Assembly (NCBI GenBank): GCA_963682175.1
Contig: OY821772.1
Span: forward strand, 52,164,925-52,228,924
Source of the DNA: Triglochin maritima
Taxonomy: Eukaryota; Streptophyta; Magnoliopsida; Alismatales; Juncaginaceae
Direction of reading: 5' to 3'
DNA length: 64,000 bases
Positions 23,113 to 35,142 of the stretch are shown one piece after another (the first letter of the stretch is position 1; every line of letters starts with the position of its first letter). The notes under the pieces are model-generated. The model was not told where the DNA came from. It ran no database searches and saw only the letters and a list, made by a program, of their open reading frames with translations. A program made the position numbers and the translations under genes.

Positions 23113-24584
23113 TAGATCACTTGTTATATGTTACTCATTATTTGGTTTGATTGATTTAGGATATCATTTTGGTCCTGCCATCTAATATTATTAATAAACA
23201 TATTTTTTGGGTGATATAGGAGTGAAAGACATGGTCTTAAAAAATTTAATTCTTGGCTATTTAGAATTGCTACAGTTTTAAGTTTGAGGAAGAAAGATAA
23301 TATCCTTGGATGATGAAAAAATTATTAACATATATTGATGATGACTTGCGAATGTTATGTCGTATTTAGTTGTTTAATCAACCAACGAGTTTGGTTGCTG
23401 CATGTGAAAGTTTGTGAGAGAATTAAAGTACAAAAAATGCAATGTATGCTTTTCTTCTTCTTCTTATAAGCATCACTAAGCTACCCCTTTTTCATCGATC
23501 AATTTTGTTCTTTGAGTGTCTGACCTTCTTTGTAGTCTTAAGGAGTTTAACAAGGTTCACATATGAAATAAATAAGGCTAATATCCTTCGGATCACATTG
23601 AAAAGTCCTAACAATTAAAACAATAACGTTATGAGTATTGAAGAATAACACCAAAAAATTGTTGTGCACCTTCAACCAGATAATATTTTCAGCCATGGAA
23701 ATCTGACATGAAAATTCATTTTCAGACTTTTTTCCTTGAAGAGAAGATGGCATAGAAACTTACAGGATACTATCCCTATGATTCATTCTTACTGTCATTA
23801 GTTATACTTCAATCGCACGGACTTTCAGAAGTGAGGGTTCTCTTTGTTTCTCTCTTTTATTACTTGATCTTAAAAGATGAAATTCTGAATTCTGGTGTTC
23901 TTAAAATGAGTGGTTTTTCTTTTCAAAAGTTGGAATGTGAAATTTGAAAAATGGTGTTCTTTTTTACTTTGTGTGGATGTTGAAACTCTCTCATTTGCAC
24001 CCTAACAGAGCGAAAACCTATTTGTCGTTAAAAGTAAATTTTTGTAGTTTCTTGTGAAAGTTGAAGGTTTTCCTTTGTTCCTCTTTTCCACCACTTGAGC
24101 ATAAAAGATTAAAAAAGTTGAAAAAAATTATGGACCTGCATTTGTGCATTGACCGATTCGATTGTTCTCTAATGGTAGTTTTTGGTTGAAAGTAAGTGAG
24201 TTTTTGTTCTTCCGTTGGTTAAGCGCCTTAAGCCTAAAATATTGGATTCTCGTATATTTTTATTTTTAATTTTATATGACCTTGAAAGATTACATTACTA
24301 ATGTTGTTGTTCTTTGAAGCTTTTCTTTCTTTTTGAGATGGGAATTGGCTGGTAAAGTTATTTTTTTACTTTGTAATTTGTATGATGTTTGGCACTTTTT
24401 TTCTCTCCATTTTCAGATAAAAACTTTAAAAGTCCAATTTCCCGGAAAAAAAACTCATCATCAGTTTATATTTATGGTTGTTTCTGGATGGAAGTTGCAT
24501 AGAGCCATAGATTTTATCAGTTCGTGGTTTACATGAAAATTGGTGTTCATTACGATAATATGTATTTTACTTGTATAAGATTTG
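23113..24584. other. AT-rich intergenic DNA
   Basis: I see no coding or structured feature. T-rich stretches and short fortuitous frames only. Confidence 0.5.
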
Positions 24585-24678
24585 CAACTTGTATTTATGT
24601 TTCCAATAGTGTGTGCTTGTCATGTGGGGGTCAACTTGTATTTATGTTTCCAATAGTGTGTGCTTGTCATGTGGGGGT
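24585..24678. repeat. 47-bp tandem duplication
   Basis: Two units, 24585-24631 and 24632-24678, appear identical. The motif CAATAGTGTGTGCTTGTCAT is contained in each. It is a recent local duplication in intergenic DNA. Confidence 0.9.
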
Positions 24679-24956
24679 AATGGCTAGAAATTTAGGTGGG
24701 TTTGGCCTTGACTTACCTTTGAAGCTTAAATTCAGCTTCTTAGGTACTAACTCCACGTAGTTGTGTCTTCCGGGTTCTGATGTGCTTCTTGTTGATTAGA
24801 GTAGGATGTTGTGGTTCTCTTTTCAAGTTCATTGGATGTTGTAAGAATTTGTTGCAATAGTACATTTTTCCTTACAGTTTTCCTATTTTCGGGTGAGGAA
24901 ACATATGAATGTCATGGTGGTGAATTCAATATGTTACTGTGTTGCATTGAGGGTTT

Positions 24957-25231
24957 TAGACGAGCTGAACTAATATTAGACCTGTCAAAATCAAACACAA
25001 CACGATAACATGATACAGATACGATATAATAATTTACTGTATGAGTACAAAAACCTGTACACAAATACACGATAAACATACACGTTACGATACACGAATC
25101 CTTATTGTGTCGGGTTCGTGTATAAGGATTCATACACGATAAGATATACGATAATGTATCGTGCACACGATAGACACGGTTGTACACAATAGATGAAGTG
25201 CACGATAATTCTAGACGAGCTGAAGTAATAA
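24957..25231. mobile_element. Small insertion between 19-bp direct repeats
   Basis: TAGACGAGCTGAA(C/G)TAATA occurs at about 24957 and again at about 25212 with one mismatch. It frames about 235 bp full of ACACGATA and its inverse TATCGTGT. The interior can fold on itself around a centre near 25105-25120. Nothing is encoded. The long flanking repeat would fit a target duplication of a retroposon or a simple segmental duplication. The class is not determined. Confidence 0.45.
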
Positions 25232-25802
25232 TGTAATTTCGTCTGCTGACTATTCAAATCATTTTGGCTAAGGGTGCTTTATGGACTTCTTGATGAAAGT
25301 ATTGAAAGAATGGTGAAACCCCTAATGAATAACCATGTGAAATCTTTTCTTCTTTCTGGAATCTATTGTATTTTGCTTGGACCGTGCTTGTATTACTTTA
25401 ACCTATTTAAGCATATTAAAAGCTGCTGGACATCGAACAAATTTGTACCAATCTAACCACTTGTAGTTCTTTGAGTTGTGTATATACGTTCTTAATCGGA
25501 ATCGATAGTTTCTTCATAGGTCAAACTGAAAATTTTATACAGTGAATTGGCAAGACACATGCGGAGCATGTGCCCTTTCCTAGTTCATTATAAAAACACA
25601 ATGAATGTTTAACCTACGATAACAGTGGTAAATGGGTGGTAATACGGCATACCCATGACTATACTCGTCTAATTAAACAGTTCACAGTTTGATTATAAAC
25701 TCATTTATTTTCACCTCTACGCGTCTTATTTAAGTAAACGGTTTCAGGTGGTTAAATGATTATATAGGTCAATTTTAGTGGATATTAAAATGGATAGATG
25801 GA
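25232..25802. other. AT-rich intergenic DNA
   Basis: No gene is seen. The part after about 25590 has GGTAAATGGGTGG-type phrases that echo 27000-27100 and 27840-27960. An older transposon may once have spanned 25.6-28.0 kb, but its ends were not found. Confidence 0.35.
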
Positions 25803-25811
25803 TTGAGTAAA

Positions 25812-26743
25812 GAGATATTTACAATGGTGTGCTTGGAAAATATCGAATTACCGAAATACACCCTAAAAGTTTGAATTTACAGTGGTGCACTCGAAAAACT
25901 TATGAAATTACAATGGTGCACTCGTAACTGACGTCGCTAGTCTCCGTCAAATTTATTTTCAACGGACGTTTGATTACAACGGATATTTATTGTGGTGTAC
26001 TCGAAAAATATCAAAATTACGGAAATATATCCCCAAAGTTTGAATTTACAGTTGTGCACTCGAAAAATTTATGAAATTACAATGATACACCTGTAACTAA
26101 CGTCACTAACCTCTGTCCAATTTAAATTCGACAGACATTTGATTACATACTTTAATTAAACTCGACCCGTTAAATTACCTAAATCCCACCTAAACCCCAA
26201 ATCCCACTTCCATCCACCTCCCACATCGCCCCAAACCCCAACCTCTCACTTCCATCCATCTCTCACATGCCCATCAATTATTGCAATGATACTTGTTTAA
26301 GATTGAGTTTTTTTGCTTTCGTACCGATCAAAAGTTTGGAAATTGACGACGCACTCATGGTTCTGTGAAAATTGGATGTGTACCTATCAAATAAACTTGT
26401 AATTGACCTCATACATATCTGTCACAGCGCGTCTCACAATCGTGTGCCTCCATTTACAGGTGCACCATTTTAATTTCATAAGTTTTTCAGTGCACCATTT
26501 CAAATTTCTGAGGAGTATTTTCGTATTTTCGATGCTTTCCAAGTGCATCACTGTAAATATCCCTTTAATTAAAGGGTGTATTCAAACGTTCGTCGAACTT
26601 AAATTGGACGAAAGCTAACGACGTCAGTTACGGGTGCATCATTGTAATTTCACAAGTTTTTCGAGTGATCACTGTAAATTCAAACTTTTAAGATGTATTT
26701 CCAAATTTGCAATGTTTTCTGAGTGCACCATTGAAAATATCCC
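25812..26743. mobile_element. 932-bp Mutator-type MITE with internal tandem repeats
   Basis: The ends are GAGATATTTACAATGG and the inverted GGGATATTTTCAATGG. The element is flanked by a perfect 9-bp direct repeat, TTGAGTAAA, at 25803-25811 and 26744-26752. Inside each arm a unit of about 167 bp with GTGCACTCGAAAAA and a GACGTC-like core is repeated, in direct order on the left and inverted on the right. The left and right arms are mirror images of about 300 bp. A short unique centre (about 26160-26440) contains C-rich sequence. No transposase is encoded. Confidence 0.85.
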
Positions 26744-26752
26744 TTGAGTAAA

Positions 26753-28276
26753 TGGTTAAATAGATAAAAACTTATCAAATGAATAAACGGGTGATTAGCT
26801 AAAATTTATAATACCTATAACATTTAACATCAATCATTTACTAATTTATAATTAAAACATCCACAAATCCATAATCAAACATCCAAAAAATGTTCCACGT
26901 AATGATAAACATACGTAGAAACATCTAAGTAGTATGAAATTGGAGGATTTTTTTAAAAATAGAATACAAATAAATTATATTACATATATATATATATTAA
27001 TTATATTTCTCAATTAAACGGTTAAATAGATGAGTGAACTCTCGTACCTTTACCCGTCTCATTTATTAAGTGAACTGCTAAACGTCGTCGCGATTTACTT
27101 AAATCGCCCGCGTCTTTTACATTTTGCCATCACACACACACATATATATTATGAATATTATGAATAGACTTTTATCTGTTCTTGTTGCTTCATAGATTGC
27201 TTGTACTTTTAGTATTTATCAGTAATTGATATTGTTAACTTTGAGAACATCTGCAAGGTATCGAGATCCACATTAAATAAAGTAACAAATTAGATAAAGT
27301 AACAAACACATAATAATGTACGAATCTTCAGAAATTACACATTACAATCAATTTCTACTATGTAAGTGCTTCCAATGAGCTCTCATCTGTTCATACCGCA
27401 TCTCTCATCCAACAACACTTTGAGTTCGAATTTGGAACCATATGTGAGTGACAACATTTATTTTTATTCTTCAGCCAAAATCCATTACAAGTACTGATCG
27501 TACTTGTTTCACCAGTGACGATACCACCAAAAAGAACTCGACTTCTATCGCAACTTGTTTTGCTTATTTAATTGTTTGGTCACATGTTGGAAATACTTTC
27601 GGAGTTACGAAATCTCACTATAATCTACCCCGTCACCACCAAAATTTTGTAACGGAACCTGAAATATTTTGAAATTACACACCATAAGAATTAAAAATTA
27701 TTTAAATTAAAAAATAAAATTAAGGTGGGGCGTCTGACTCATTGTGGCGGGGCCCGCACATTTTTTAATAAAAAAACGGAAGAACAAAATGGGAAATAGA
27801 ATGAAAGGGGAGGGCAAAATGGTTAATGGTGCAAGCGTTTAAGTAAATCGTAGACGACGTTTAGCAACCCTCTTTGTTAAATGGTTACAATTTTCAGACC
27901 CTTACCGGTCCGTTCATTAAAACGTTAGAATTTTCTAACCATAACCGTACCCGTCTGTGCAGTTACAACAGTTCAATGGTTTTTATCCTACCAATTTACA
28001 ACCCTACTTACTCTGCTTTTCAATTTCTGCCATTTATCAAGTATTTGATACACTGATAGATGATAATAATAAAAAGAACTTCAACCTACAAAAATGCCTA
28101 ACATACTTAATGTGCGTAACACAGCTTTGGAGAAAGCCATAAATTCTATTCCAATCTGTTCTATTCCAATGTGAAACACTGATGCATAATTTACTAGTCA
28201 AAGATCATAACTTTACAACACCAACTTGTGTAACTTACATTTCTTGGATCAAAACATTGCTTCCACCCTCTCCTTT
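26753..28276. other. AT-rich intergenic DNA with old repeat fragments
   Basis: It contains TA-rich runs near 26985 and 27135 and CCGTTTA-type phrases at 27000-27110 and 27840-27960 that look like diverged transposon ends. No coding region is supported. Confidence 0.4.
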
Positions 28277-28407
28277 CAATCTTCAAAATTTTAAAGTCCT
28301 GCTCCAATCTTCCCTCCAATCTTCAAAATTATGAAGTCCAGCTCCAATCTTCCCTCCAACTTACATTTGCTTCCCTCCAATCTTCAAAATTTTAAAGTCC
28401 TGCTCCA
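28277..28407. repeat. Three copies of a ~30-bp unit at the 3' end of the ZNHIT2 remnant
   Basis: A unit of the form CAATCTTCAAAATT..AAGTCC.GCTCCA occurs at about 28277, 28317 and 28378. The copy at 28378 contains the C-terminal codons of the ZNHIT2 frame on the minus strand. The other two lie beyond it and are evidently duplicates of the gene end. Confidence 0.75.
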
Positions 28408-31178
28408 CCACTGATGCGAGGGAAGCCTTCTCCGTTCTCACAGCACTCAATGCAAGACCAAGATCCCTTGGGCTGTTCATGTGCCCAGCAAATCAAAAAA
28501 TAAGACTTCCTCTCTGCAAACCGGATCTTGCTTCGACTTCCGTCACTCTTTGCTTTTGTTTTTTCAGATTTAAGCATCTTCTCACCATCAAGCAGGAGCC
28601 TTCTGAGATCACATAGCAAGCAAATCAAGGCATTTGTGTCTAAGGAGAATATATCAGCCACATCATCCATGAGACCCAATGCGAACCGAAAACCACCAGC
28701 GTGTCTGTAGACAGGAGAGCAAGTCTTTTCAAGGCAGTTGCTCAGTGCTTCTGCCACGGTCTCGGGCTGACCACCTTCACCCAAGACAGATGAAATGCTC
28801 AAGATCACCATAGCTGCTCTGAGGGATCACAATGCCAATCTCCATTGTACAGCCGAAGTGTGAAGCAGTAGCTGTATACAACATCTACCAAGTGAACTGT
28901 TAAAAGGGGTGATGGATCTGCACGAGTTAGCTTGCTCAAGGGTGGAATGGGAGTTTCAGGCTCAGCTGGGATCTCAGATGCAGTACCACTCTCCTCGGTA
29001 CTTTGAGGTGATGCTTCAGGTTTGTTCTCATCAATTGGCTTAACAAGCTGAGTTCCGTCTTGGCTAAGGCAGATCATTCTTGCAGAAGACTTCAACCACC
29101 AAGGTTCCCAAGGGTCTATCATTTTGCTCAGTTGACCAGATGCAACTGCACGCTGGAAGTGCTTCATTTCATCAACAGATAGATCTTCAAATCTGATACT
29201 CTCTCCTACGTATGACAATACAAATGAAAGAAGATAAACAGATTAGGTGTAGATGTCTGTAATCCAAAATGGTACGTGTTATTCAGAGAGATCAACTATG
29301 ACTAACAGATAGCCTCAATTCTAGAATATTGCCCATGGTTGAATCTATGGCCATTCAAAAAGGATAATGTTAGCCCAATCCATTACAAATAAATTGGCAT
29401 GTATTGGGCGGCCTTTTTCATCATAGGAGTTTCTATGACTGGTGTGAGACTTGTGTTGGTTTGTCAGTACAGGAAAATAAGGCTAAAAATAAAGTAGTTC
29501 TTAAAAATGGGGTATTAACTTACACAAGAAAGAAGGAAGTTTAATCCGACCATAGAAGCTATAGAGGGAAAAGTTGTGTATGAAGAGTGGAACAGGAGTA
29601 TACCGGATAAATTTTTTCGAATAGTCTCCTCCGCTAAAGTGGAATCTGCACGAACAAAAATAGCATTTTAATGAGAATCAAGGAAAACATTGAATAAAAA
29701 TTGAAAACAATTATATATACCTGGATGTTGTTTTCAAAGAGTGTTTAAAAGACATGGAACCATACCAACATTTCTAAAACTCCAGCAGCGAAGCATGGTT
29801 CAGGTAGGCATTAGTGGCATCTAAGCACAATTTTAAGGCCAGTGTGTAATATTACTGACATTTCACGTTCATGTATAACCTCTATGTTAATTGACAAGTA
29901 CCTTTGACCATTTCAGTACTGAAGGCACCAAGAAAAGTAGTAGCCAGAACCCAACTACCAGGAACAAAAGGTAGACTTTGGTAGTTTATATCTTATAACT
30001 TCCCAAGTTACAAAAAAAATGAACCAAACTAAATAGGATGTTTGTCTATTAAGATCTAGTTTCTTCAGCACTGAAAATGTTACTGCAAGAAGAATGCCTT
30101 CAGAAAAAGGAGAAGATGATAGCTTGCAGTCAAAGAAGACATCTACTGACATGGCAAGTTTTGGCCTGACATATGGGTTTGAAACCCTCAACAGTGAGGT
30201 GCTAATTTCACAGTGACAATAAAAGTTATACAACAAATCTTAGGTTAGATTTAGAATTAGTCAATTAGCCCAGCTTGAATTTACAAAGAAGATGAGAGTT
30301 CCCTAGACCGACGCAAACTAAAGAAGTCAATAAGGTCTTTCGCTGCTTCACAAAAACCTTGAAGATTATGCAGAAAGAGCTTATAAGAGTGTTTACCGAA
30401 CACGGTACTATATATTGATTACGTTGAAATAATACTTAACAACTGAAAGTAACTTAACAAGATCAATTGACATTAAAAAAACTGAAATAAAAAGCCCTTG
30501 CAGGAACAAATTTTGAACAGTCAAACAAAAGTAACAACTGCATGGTTAATTGCAAAACCGAAAAAGAGAATGCTTGTCAAAATAAAATGATAAAATGATT
30601 GTGTTTTACAATAACAGGGTGAAGATAACTTATTGGGAAGACTATAACATAAAAAGGAGGAATTTCATGATCTAAATGAAGAACATACAACAGAAGTCAG
30701 AATTATGCTATCAATTCCAGACAAGATAAGACTTTCTCTTGTATATGCAAACGTACCAAACAGAAATAAAACCTCGGATAAGTTGTTAGAGGATTGAACT
30801 TGATGTCAAGCCTCTATAAAACTTGTGTTCTTTTGATTTGTCTTGTGGTACCATATTTCGTTGTAATATCATATACCAACACAACACTTGATATGGGGGT
30901 GTGATTAACCAACATCCAATCTAAAAGGCATTAATATGGGCTAGGGTTCATATTCCATTCATCAAGATTGTATTAGACGTTTGGGCCACAGAAAATGGGG
31001 GCAAAGAGAAATTACCATTTTCCTGTTCTTCCACTTCATGATCCATCTCTTCCTCTGAATGGAATCGCTTCAAAATGTCTAACATTTTACGCTTTGTTGA
31101 ATCTTCTGGCTTGATCATCTTCATCTCCTCCATAACGTTCTCACGCATAAAGGACTCCGTACAGCGGACTCCATGCCC
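28361..31178 (-). pseudogene. ZNHIT2: ZNHIT2-like protein, N-terminus missing, two frameshifts
   Basis: ZNHIT2 is an HIT-zinc-finger protein that, in other eukaryotes, binds the R2TP/RUVBL chaperone system and spliceosomal snRNP assembly factors. Three exons remain: 31178-31016 (HGVRCTESFMRENVMEEM, MLDILKRFHSEEEMDHE), 29645-29604 (STLAEETIRKNLSG) and 29205 downwards (FEDLSVDEMKHFQRAVASG, WEPWWLKSSA, LLTVHLVDVVYSYCFTLRLY, RFALGLMDDVADIF, SYFLICWAHEQP). Splice sites are GT-AG and phases agree. The frame shifts near 28812-28822, between DWHCDPSE and the next segment, and again near 28454 after the WAHEQP block. In the restored frame the tail stops at 28361-28363. The exon for the cysteine-rich finger is absent up to the Mutator element at 32.2 kb. 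Three independent faults make a pseudogene likely. Confidence 0.85.
29646..31015 (-). other. Intron of the ZNHIT2 remnant
   Basis: This is 1,370 bp of AT-rich sequence between two phase-compatible exons. I see no nested gene or element with recognisable ends. Confidence 0.6.
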
Positions 31179-32207
31179 CTGTCTCAAACATATTAAGTTC
31201 GGGACAATTCGAGTTTTGGTTTAAGAGAGAACCCTTCTATTTCCTAATATCAGTTGTTCTCAACACATTCCCTCGTAATATGATCTCTTTTGAGTCCAAG
31301 ATGTAGATTAAACCATGGGCTATTCTAGAGTCTAGGCTATTGCTTAAGCAATTCAGCTCTACTACCATATAAAGTTTTATTTCCAACTCAAGACCAATTC
31401 CCGGTTAAGGGTGAAAATGGATCTGACTTTCTCCAATCTGTCCAACTCATTTGACATAATACCAAACCTTCTAGGATGTGGATGTGAATACTAAGTCTAA
31501 GCAATATCGTAAATTTTATTGGCAGTAAAATAGTGATATTTACAAATAGTTAACCTAATAATTGCATTTTCCAATGATGAATATAAAGTTACTACAAGTG
31601 TGCTTCAAAGGGCCCATGTAATTTTATCTTTTATAGGTCAAAGGATCCATACATTTGAAGAAGACAAAATAAACTTCCCATGTAATAATCCTTTTTTAAC
31701 GAAGACAACCTCATAATGTGGGTAAGTCTCTTCTTATGCACACGAGTTCCAAACACATTATTGTTACTACGTGTGAAGTTACACGGTAAGTATCGACATT
31801 CATTTTCTTTGTGCAAGAGACAAAAAAATTGTTTTTCAGAAAGAATACAATCTCATGCTATTGCTATTAGGATATGAAAATTCATAAACTGTATTTGTCT
31901 CTGTTTTTCAGAAGATACCAGAAATTTCATAAAAAAATCCTGGATTCCATCATTCCATGTGTATTCATATATGTAATAACTAAAATTTATTTGGAAACAA
32001 AGCCAATATTGGCTCAGCATCCGCTCTATTTTCAGTCCTACTACCTTAGGGATCTTTCGGAACCATATTTGAACCATAAAAAAACGGAGAGGTCGCCGGC
32101 GAGTCCCGCGTCACGATGGGAGCCATGATACGGTTGCGGTGACGGAGGACAAAGTTGGGGTTTAGGAATTAGGGTGTTTGGGGTTTGACGTGGAATTGGA
32201 TGTCTAG
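31179..32207. other. Intergenic DNA where the first ZNHIT2 exon should be
   Basis: I searched this stretch on the minus strand for the CxxC...CxxC finger codons and found none. A short GC-richer patch (32080-32160) has a minus-strand ATG with about 20 codons but no family resemblance. Confidence 0.5.
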
Positions 32208-32497
32208 AATCAATATGGGAAATGTTTAGTAGCTGCTCTCCGGGACGCTGTGGCGGGACGCTGCTGAGTTGGACAAATCCAGCTCAGCCAAAGTTTAATA
32301 TTTTTGGCGGGCAGAGGGGGCAGCCGCATTTAATGCATCTCAAATCAGACGTGCTCCAAATCATATCATTCTTTTTGGCGCTCACACCTGCTCCATACAT
32401 CTTTTTGATGAAGATGCACGGAATGGCCACCGTCACTTCTTTCTTTCTTTTTCATTTTCGTTCATTTCTCTTCGTTTTGAGAGAAATCTTCACTCAA

Positions 32498-35142
32498 ATG
32501 GAAATGACGTTAAACGTTCCTAAGGAGAAGATGATTTTCCCCTCTTTCGAAGGAGCAAGAGCCTTTTACAACGACTATGCTGATGCTTGTGGTTTTGGTG
32601 TTAAGCTACGACATACTCATTACGACGCTGATGTGGTTATCCGGGCTACTCTTACTTGTTCCAAGGAGGGTAACACACCAACAGACCAAGGTCAATGCAT
32701 AATGAAGCCACGTTTATCTAGTAGAGTTCAGTGCACGGCTCGCATCAGGGTTTCTGGAAACCCAGCAAGGGGATACCAGATTAACTTTGTCGATCTTAAT
32801 CATAACCATGAAATGCTGCAGGAGCACCAGATGCGTTTTCTAAGACAGAAACGATTTGTACCTGAGGCCGCCATAACACGAATAGCGTGCAATGACGCTT
32901 CTGGGATCTCTGCTGCTAAGACCATGCAATCGTTTGTTGTTGAGGCTGGGGGGCATGACAAAATTACTTTTAACGATAGAGACCTAAGGTTTGAAGACTT
33001 TTGTACGTTATTTTGTTTGTAGAAATCTACGGCCTTAATATTTTTTGTGTATGCAGGAATGTTATAACCGAAGTAAGGAATTTGAAAATGGGACCCGGCG
33101 ATGCACAAGCTCTTCAGAACTATTTCATTAAGATGCAGAAGATTGATGCAATGTTTTTCTATGTCGTGGATATGGATGACGAGGGAAGACTAAGGAACGT
33201 TTTCTGGGCCGACTGCCGTTCCAGGGATGCCTATTCATACTTTGGGGATGCTATATGTTTCGACACTACGTACCTCACAAACAAATACGACATGCCCTTT
33301 GCACCATTTGTGGGAGTTAATCACCATTTTGAGTATGTGTTGCTCGGTTGCGCTTTGCTGTCTTCCGAGACCACTGAAAACTACATATGGCTCTTTCAGA
33401 CGTGACTTTCGTGTATGGGAGGTACGTATATAGAGTTCGTACTCGCTTTGATTGGGTTGTCCTTTACGATTGTTGAGTTATTGGTTTTCCTTTTTAAGTG
33501 TTGTGTGTTCATTTTTAAGTGTTGTGTGTTCCTTTTTTAGTTGTGCCTGTTCATTTTCAACTTCTTTCTAAAACCTTTTGAGTGACTGTGTTCCTTTTTA
33601 ACTTATGTCTGTTCCTTCTTAAGTGAAGTCTGTTTCCTTTTTAACTGATGTCTGTTCCTTTTTAGTGTTGTCTGTTCCTTGTTAAGTGATGTGTGTCCCT
33701 TTTTAAGTGAAGTCTGTTCCTTTTTAAGTGACCTCGTTTCCTTTTTAAGTGAAGTCTGTTCCTTCTTAAGTGAAGTCTGTTACTTTTTAACTGATGTCTG
33801 TTCCTTTTTATGTTATGTGCGTTCCTTTTTAAGTGTTGTCTGTCTCTTTTTAAGTGAAGTCTGTTCCTTTTTAAGTGAAGTCTGTTCCTTTTTAACTCTG
33901 GTCTGTTCCTTTTTAGTGTTGTCTGTTCCTTTTTAAGTGAAGTCTGTTCCTTTTTAAGTGTAGTCTGTTCCTTTTTAAGTTATGTCTGTTCCTTTTTAAG
34001 TGATTTATGTTCCTTCTTAAGCGAAGTCTGTTCCTTTTTAGTGATGTCTGTTCCTTTTTAAGTGATGTCTGTCCCTTTTTAACTGATTTCTGTTCCTTTT
34101 TTAGTGTGCTCTGTTCCTTGTTAAGTGATGTCTGCCCCTTTTTAAGTGAAGTCTGTTCCTTTTTAAGTGACCTCGTTTCCTTTTTAAGTGAAGTCTGTTC
34201 CTTTTAAGTGAAGTCTGTTACTTTTTAACTGATGTCTATTCCTTTTTATGTTATGTGCGTTCCTTTTTAAGTGTTGTCTGTCTCTTTTTAAGTGAAGTTT
34301 GTTCCTTTTTAAGTGAAGTCTGTTCATTTTTAAGTGATGTCTGTCCCTTTTTAAGTGAAGTCTGTTCCTTTTTAAGTGAAGTCTGTTCCTTTTTAACTGA
34401 TGTCTGTCGCTTTTTAAGTGTAGTCTGTTCCATTTTAAGTGATTTCTGTTCCTTCTTAAGTGAAGTCTGTTCCTTTTTAGTGTTGTCTGTTCCTTCTTAA
34501 GTGAAGTCTGTTCCTTTTTAGTGTTGTCTGTTCTTTTTTAAGTGAAGGCTGTTCCTTTTTAAGTGTAGTCTGTTCCTTTTTAAGTTATGTCTGTTCCTTT
34601 TTAAGTGTAGTCTGTTCCTTTTGAATTGATTTCTGTTCCTTCTTAAGTGAAGTCTATTCCTTTTTAGTGGTCTCTTCTTTTTTAAGTGATGTCTGTCCCT
34701 TTTTAACTGATTTCTGTTCCTTTTTTAGTGTGCTCTGTTCCTTGTTAAGTGATGTCTGTCCCTTTTTAGGGGATGTCTGTTCCTTTTTAAGAGATGTCTG
34801 TTCCTTTTTAAGTGATTTCTGTTCCTTTTTAAGTGATTTCTGTTCCTTCTTAAGTGAAGTATGTTCCTTTTTAATTGATGTCAGTTCCTTTTTAAGTGAC
34901 CTCGTTTCCTTTATAGCGATTTTTATTTTTCCTTGCAGATATCCCTCCACCAGCTATCATAACGGACCAATGTGGGGCCATTACTACTGCTGTAAGGAAT
35001 GTCTTCCCAAATGCCAGACACCGATTTTGCATTTGGCACATAATGAACAAAGCTCCCGTGAAGTTGCCGACGAAGTATCGACATCACATGTTATTTGATC
35101 TAAATTTGATTGTCTATGACTCAAAGAACCCAGCTGAATGAA
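32498..35142 (+). pseudogene. FAR1-type MULE transposase, interrupted and truncated
   Basis: The N-terminal part has a FAR1/WRKY-GCM1-like DNA-binding region: FPSFEGARAFYNDYADACGF, then RVQCTARIRV and NFVDLNHNHEM. The MULE catalytic domain follows, with FWADCRSRDAYSYFGD, CFDTTYLTNKYDMPFAPFVG (first catalytic Asp), then AIITDQCGAITTAVRNVFP (second Asp) and RHRFCIWHIMNKAP. The start is taken at 32498; an upstream in-frame extension to 32222 is open but not family-like. A first intron of about 50 bp around 33007-33056 is only tentative. A TGA at 33403-33405 replaces the usual Trp after ENYIWLFQT. A GT-AG intron runs 33422-34938 and restores phase (GD-IPPPAIITDQ). The protein ends at 35142 soon after KYRHHMLFDL, before the last catalytic Glu and the SWIM finger. 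A transposase relic with long near-intact stretches. Confidence 0.85.
33422..34938 (+). repeat. Intron filled with a 21-bp minisatellite (array 1)
   Basis: The intron has donor GTACGT and acceptor CTTGCAG and contains about 65-70 copies of a 21-bp unit between about 33485 and 34915. The unit core in sense orientation is TGTTCCTTTTTAAGT, followed by GAAGTC, GATGTC or a variant. Because 21 is a multiple of three, long frames of VCSFLSE-type heptads (plus strand) and KKEQTSL heptads (minus strand) stay open without being genes. The unit is pyrimidine-rich in the sense of the host gene. Confidence 0.9.

Noticed and set aside
31853..32128. Short frames on both strands as the missing first ZNHIT2 exon
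   Set aside because: None contains the spaced cysteines of an HIT finger.
32222..32497. N-terminal extension of the transposase
   Set aside because: The frame is open but the residues before the ATG at 32498 do not resemble the FAR1 family, and the first 280 bp look like transposon end sequence.
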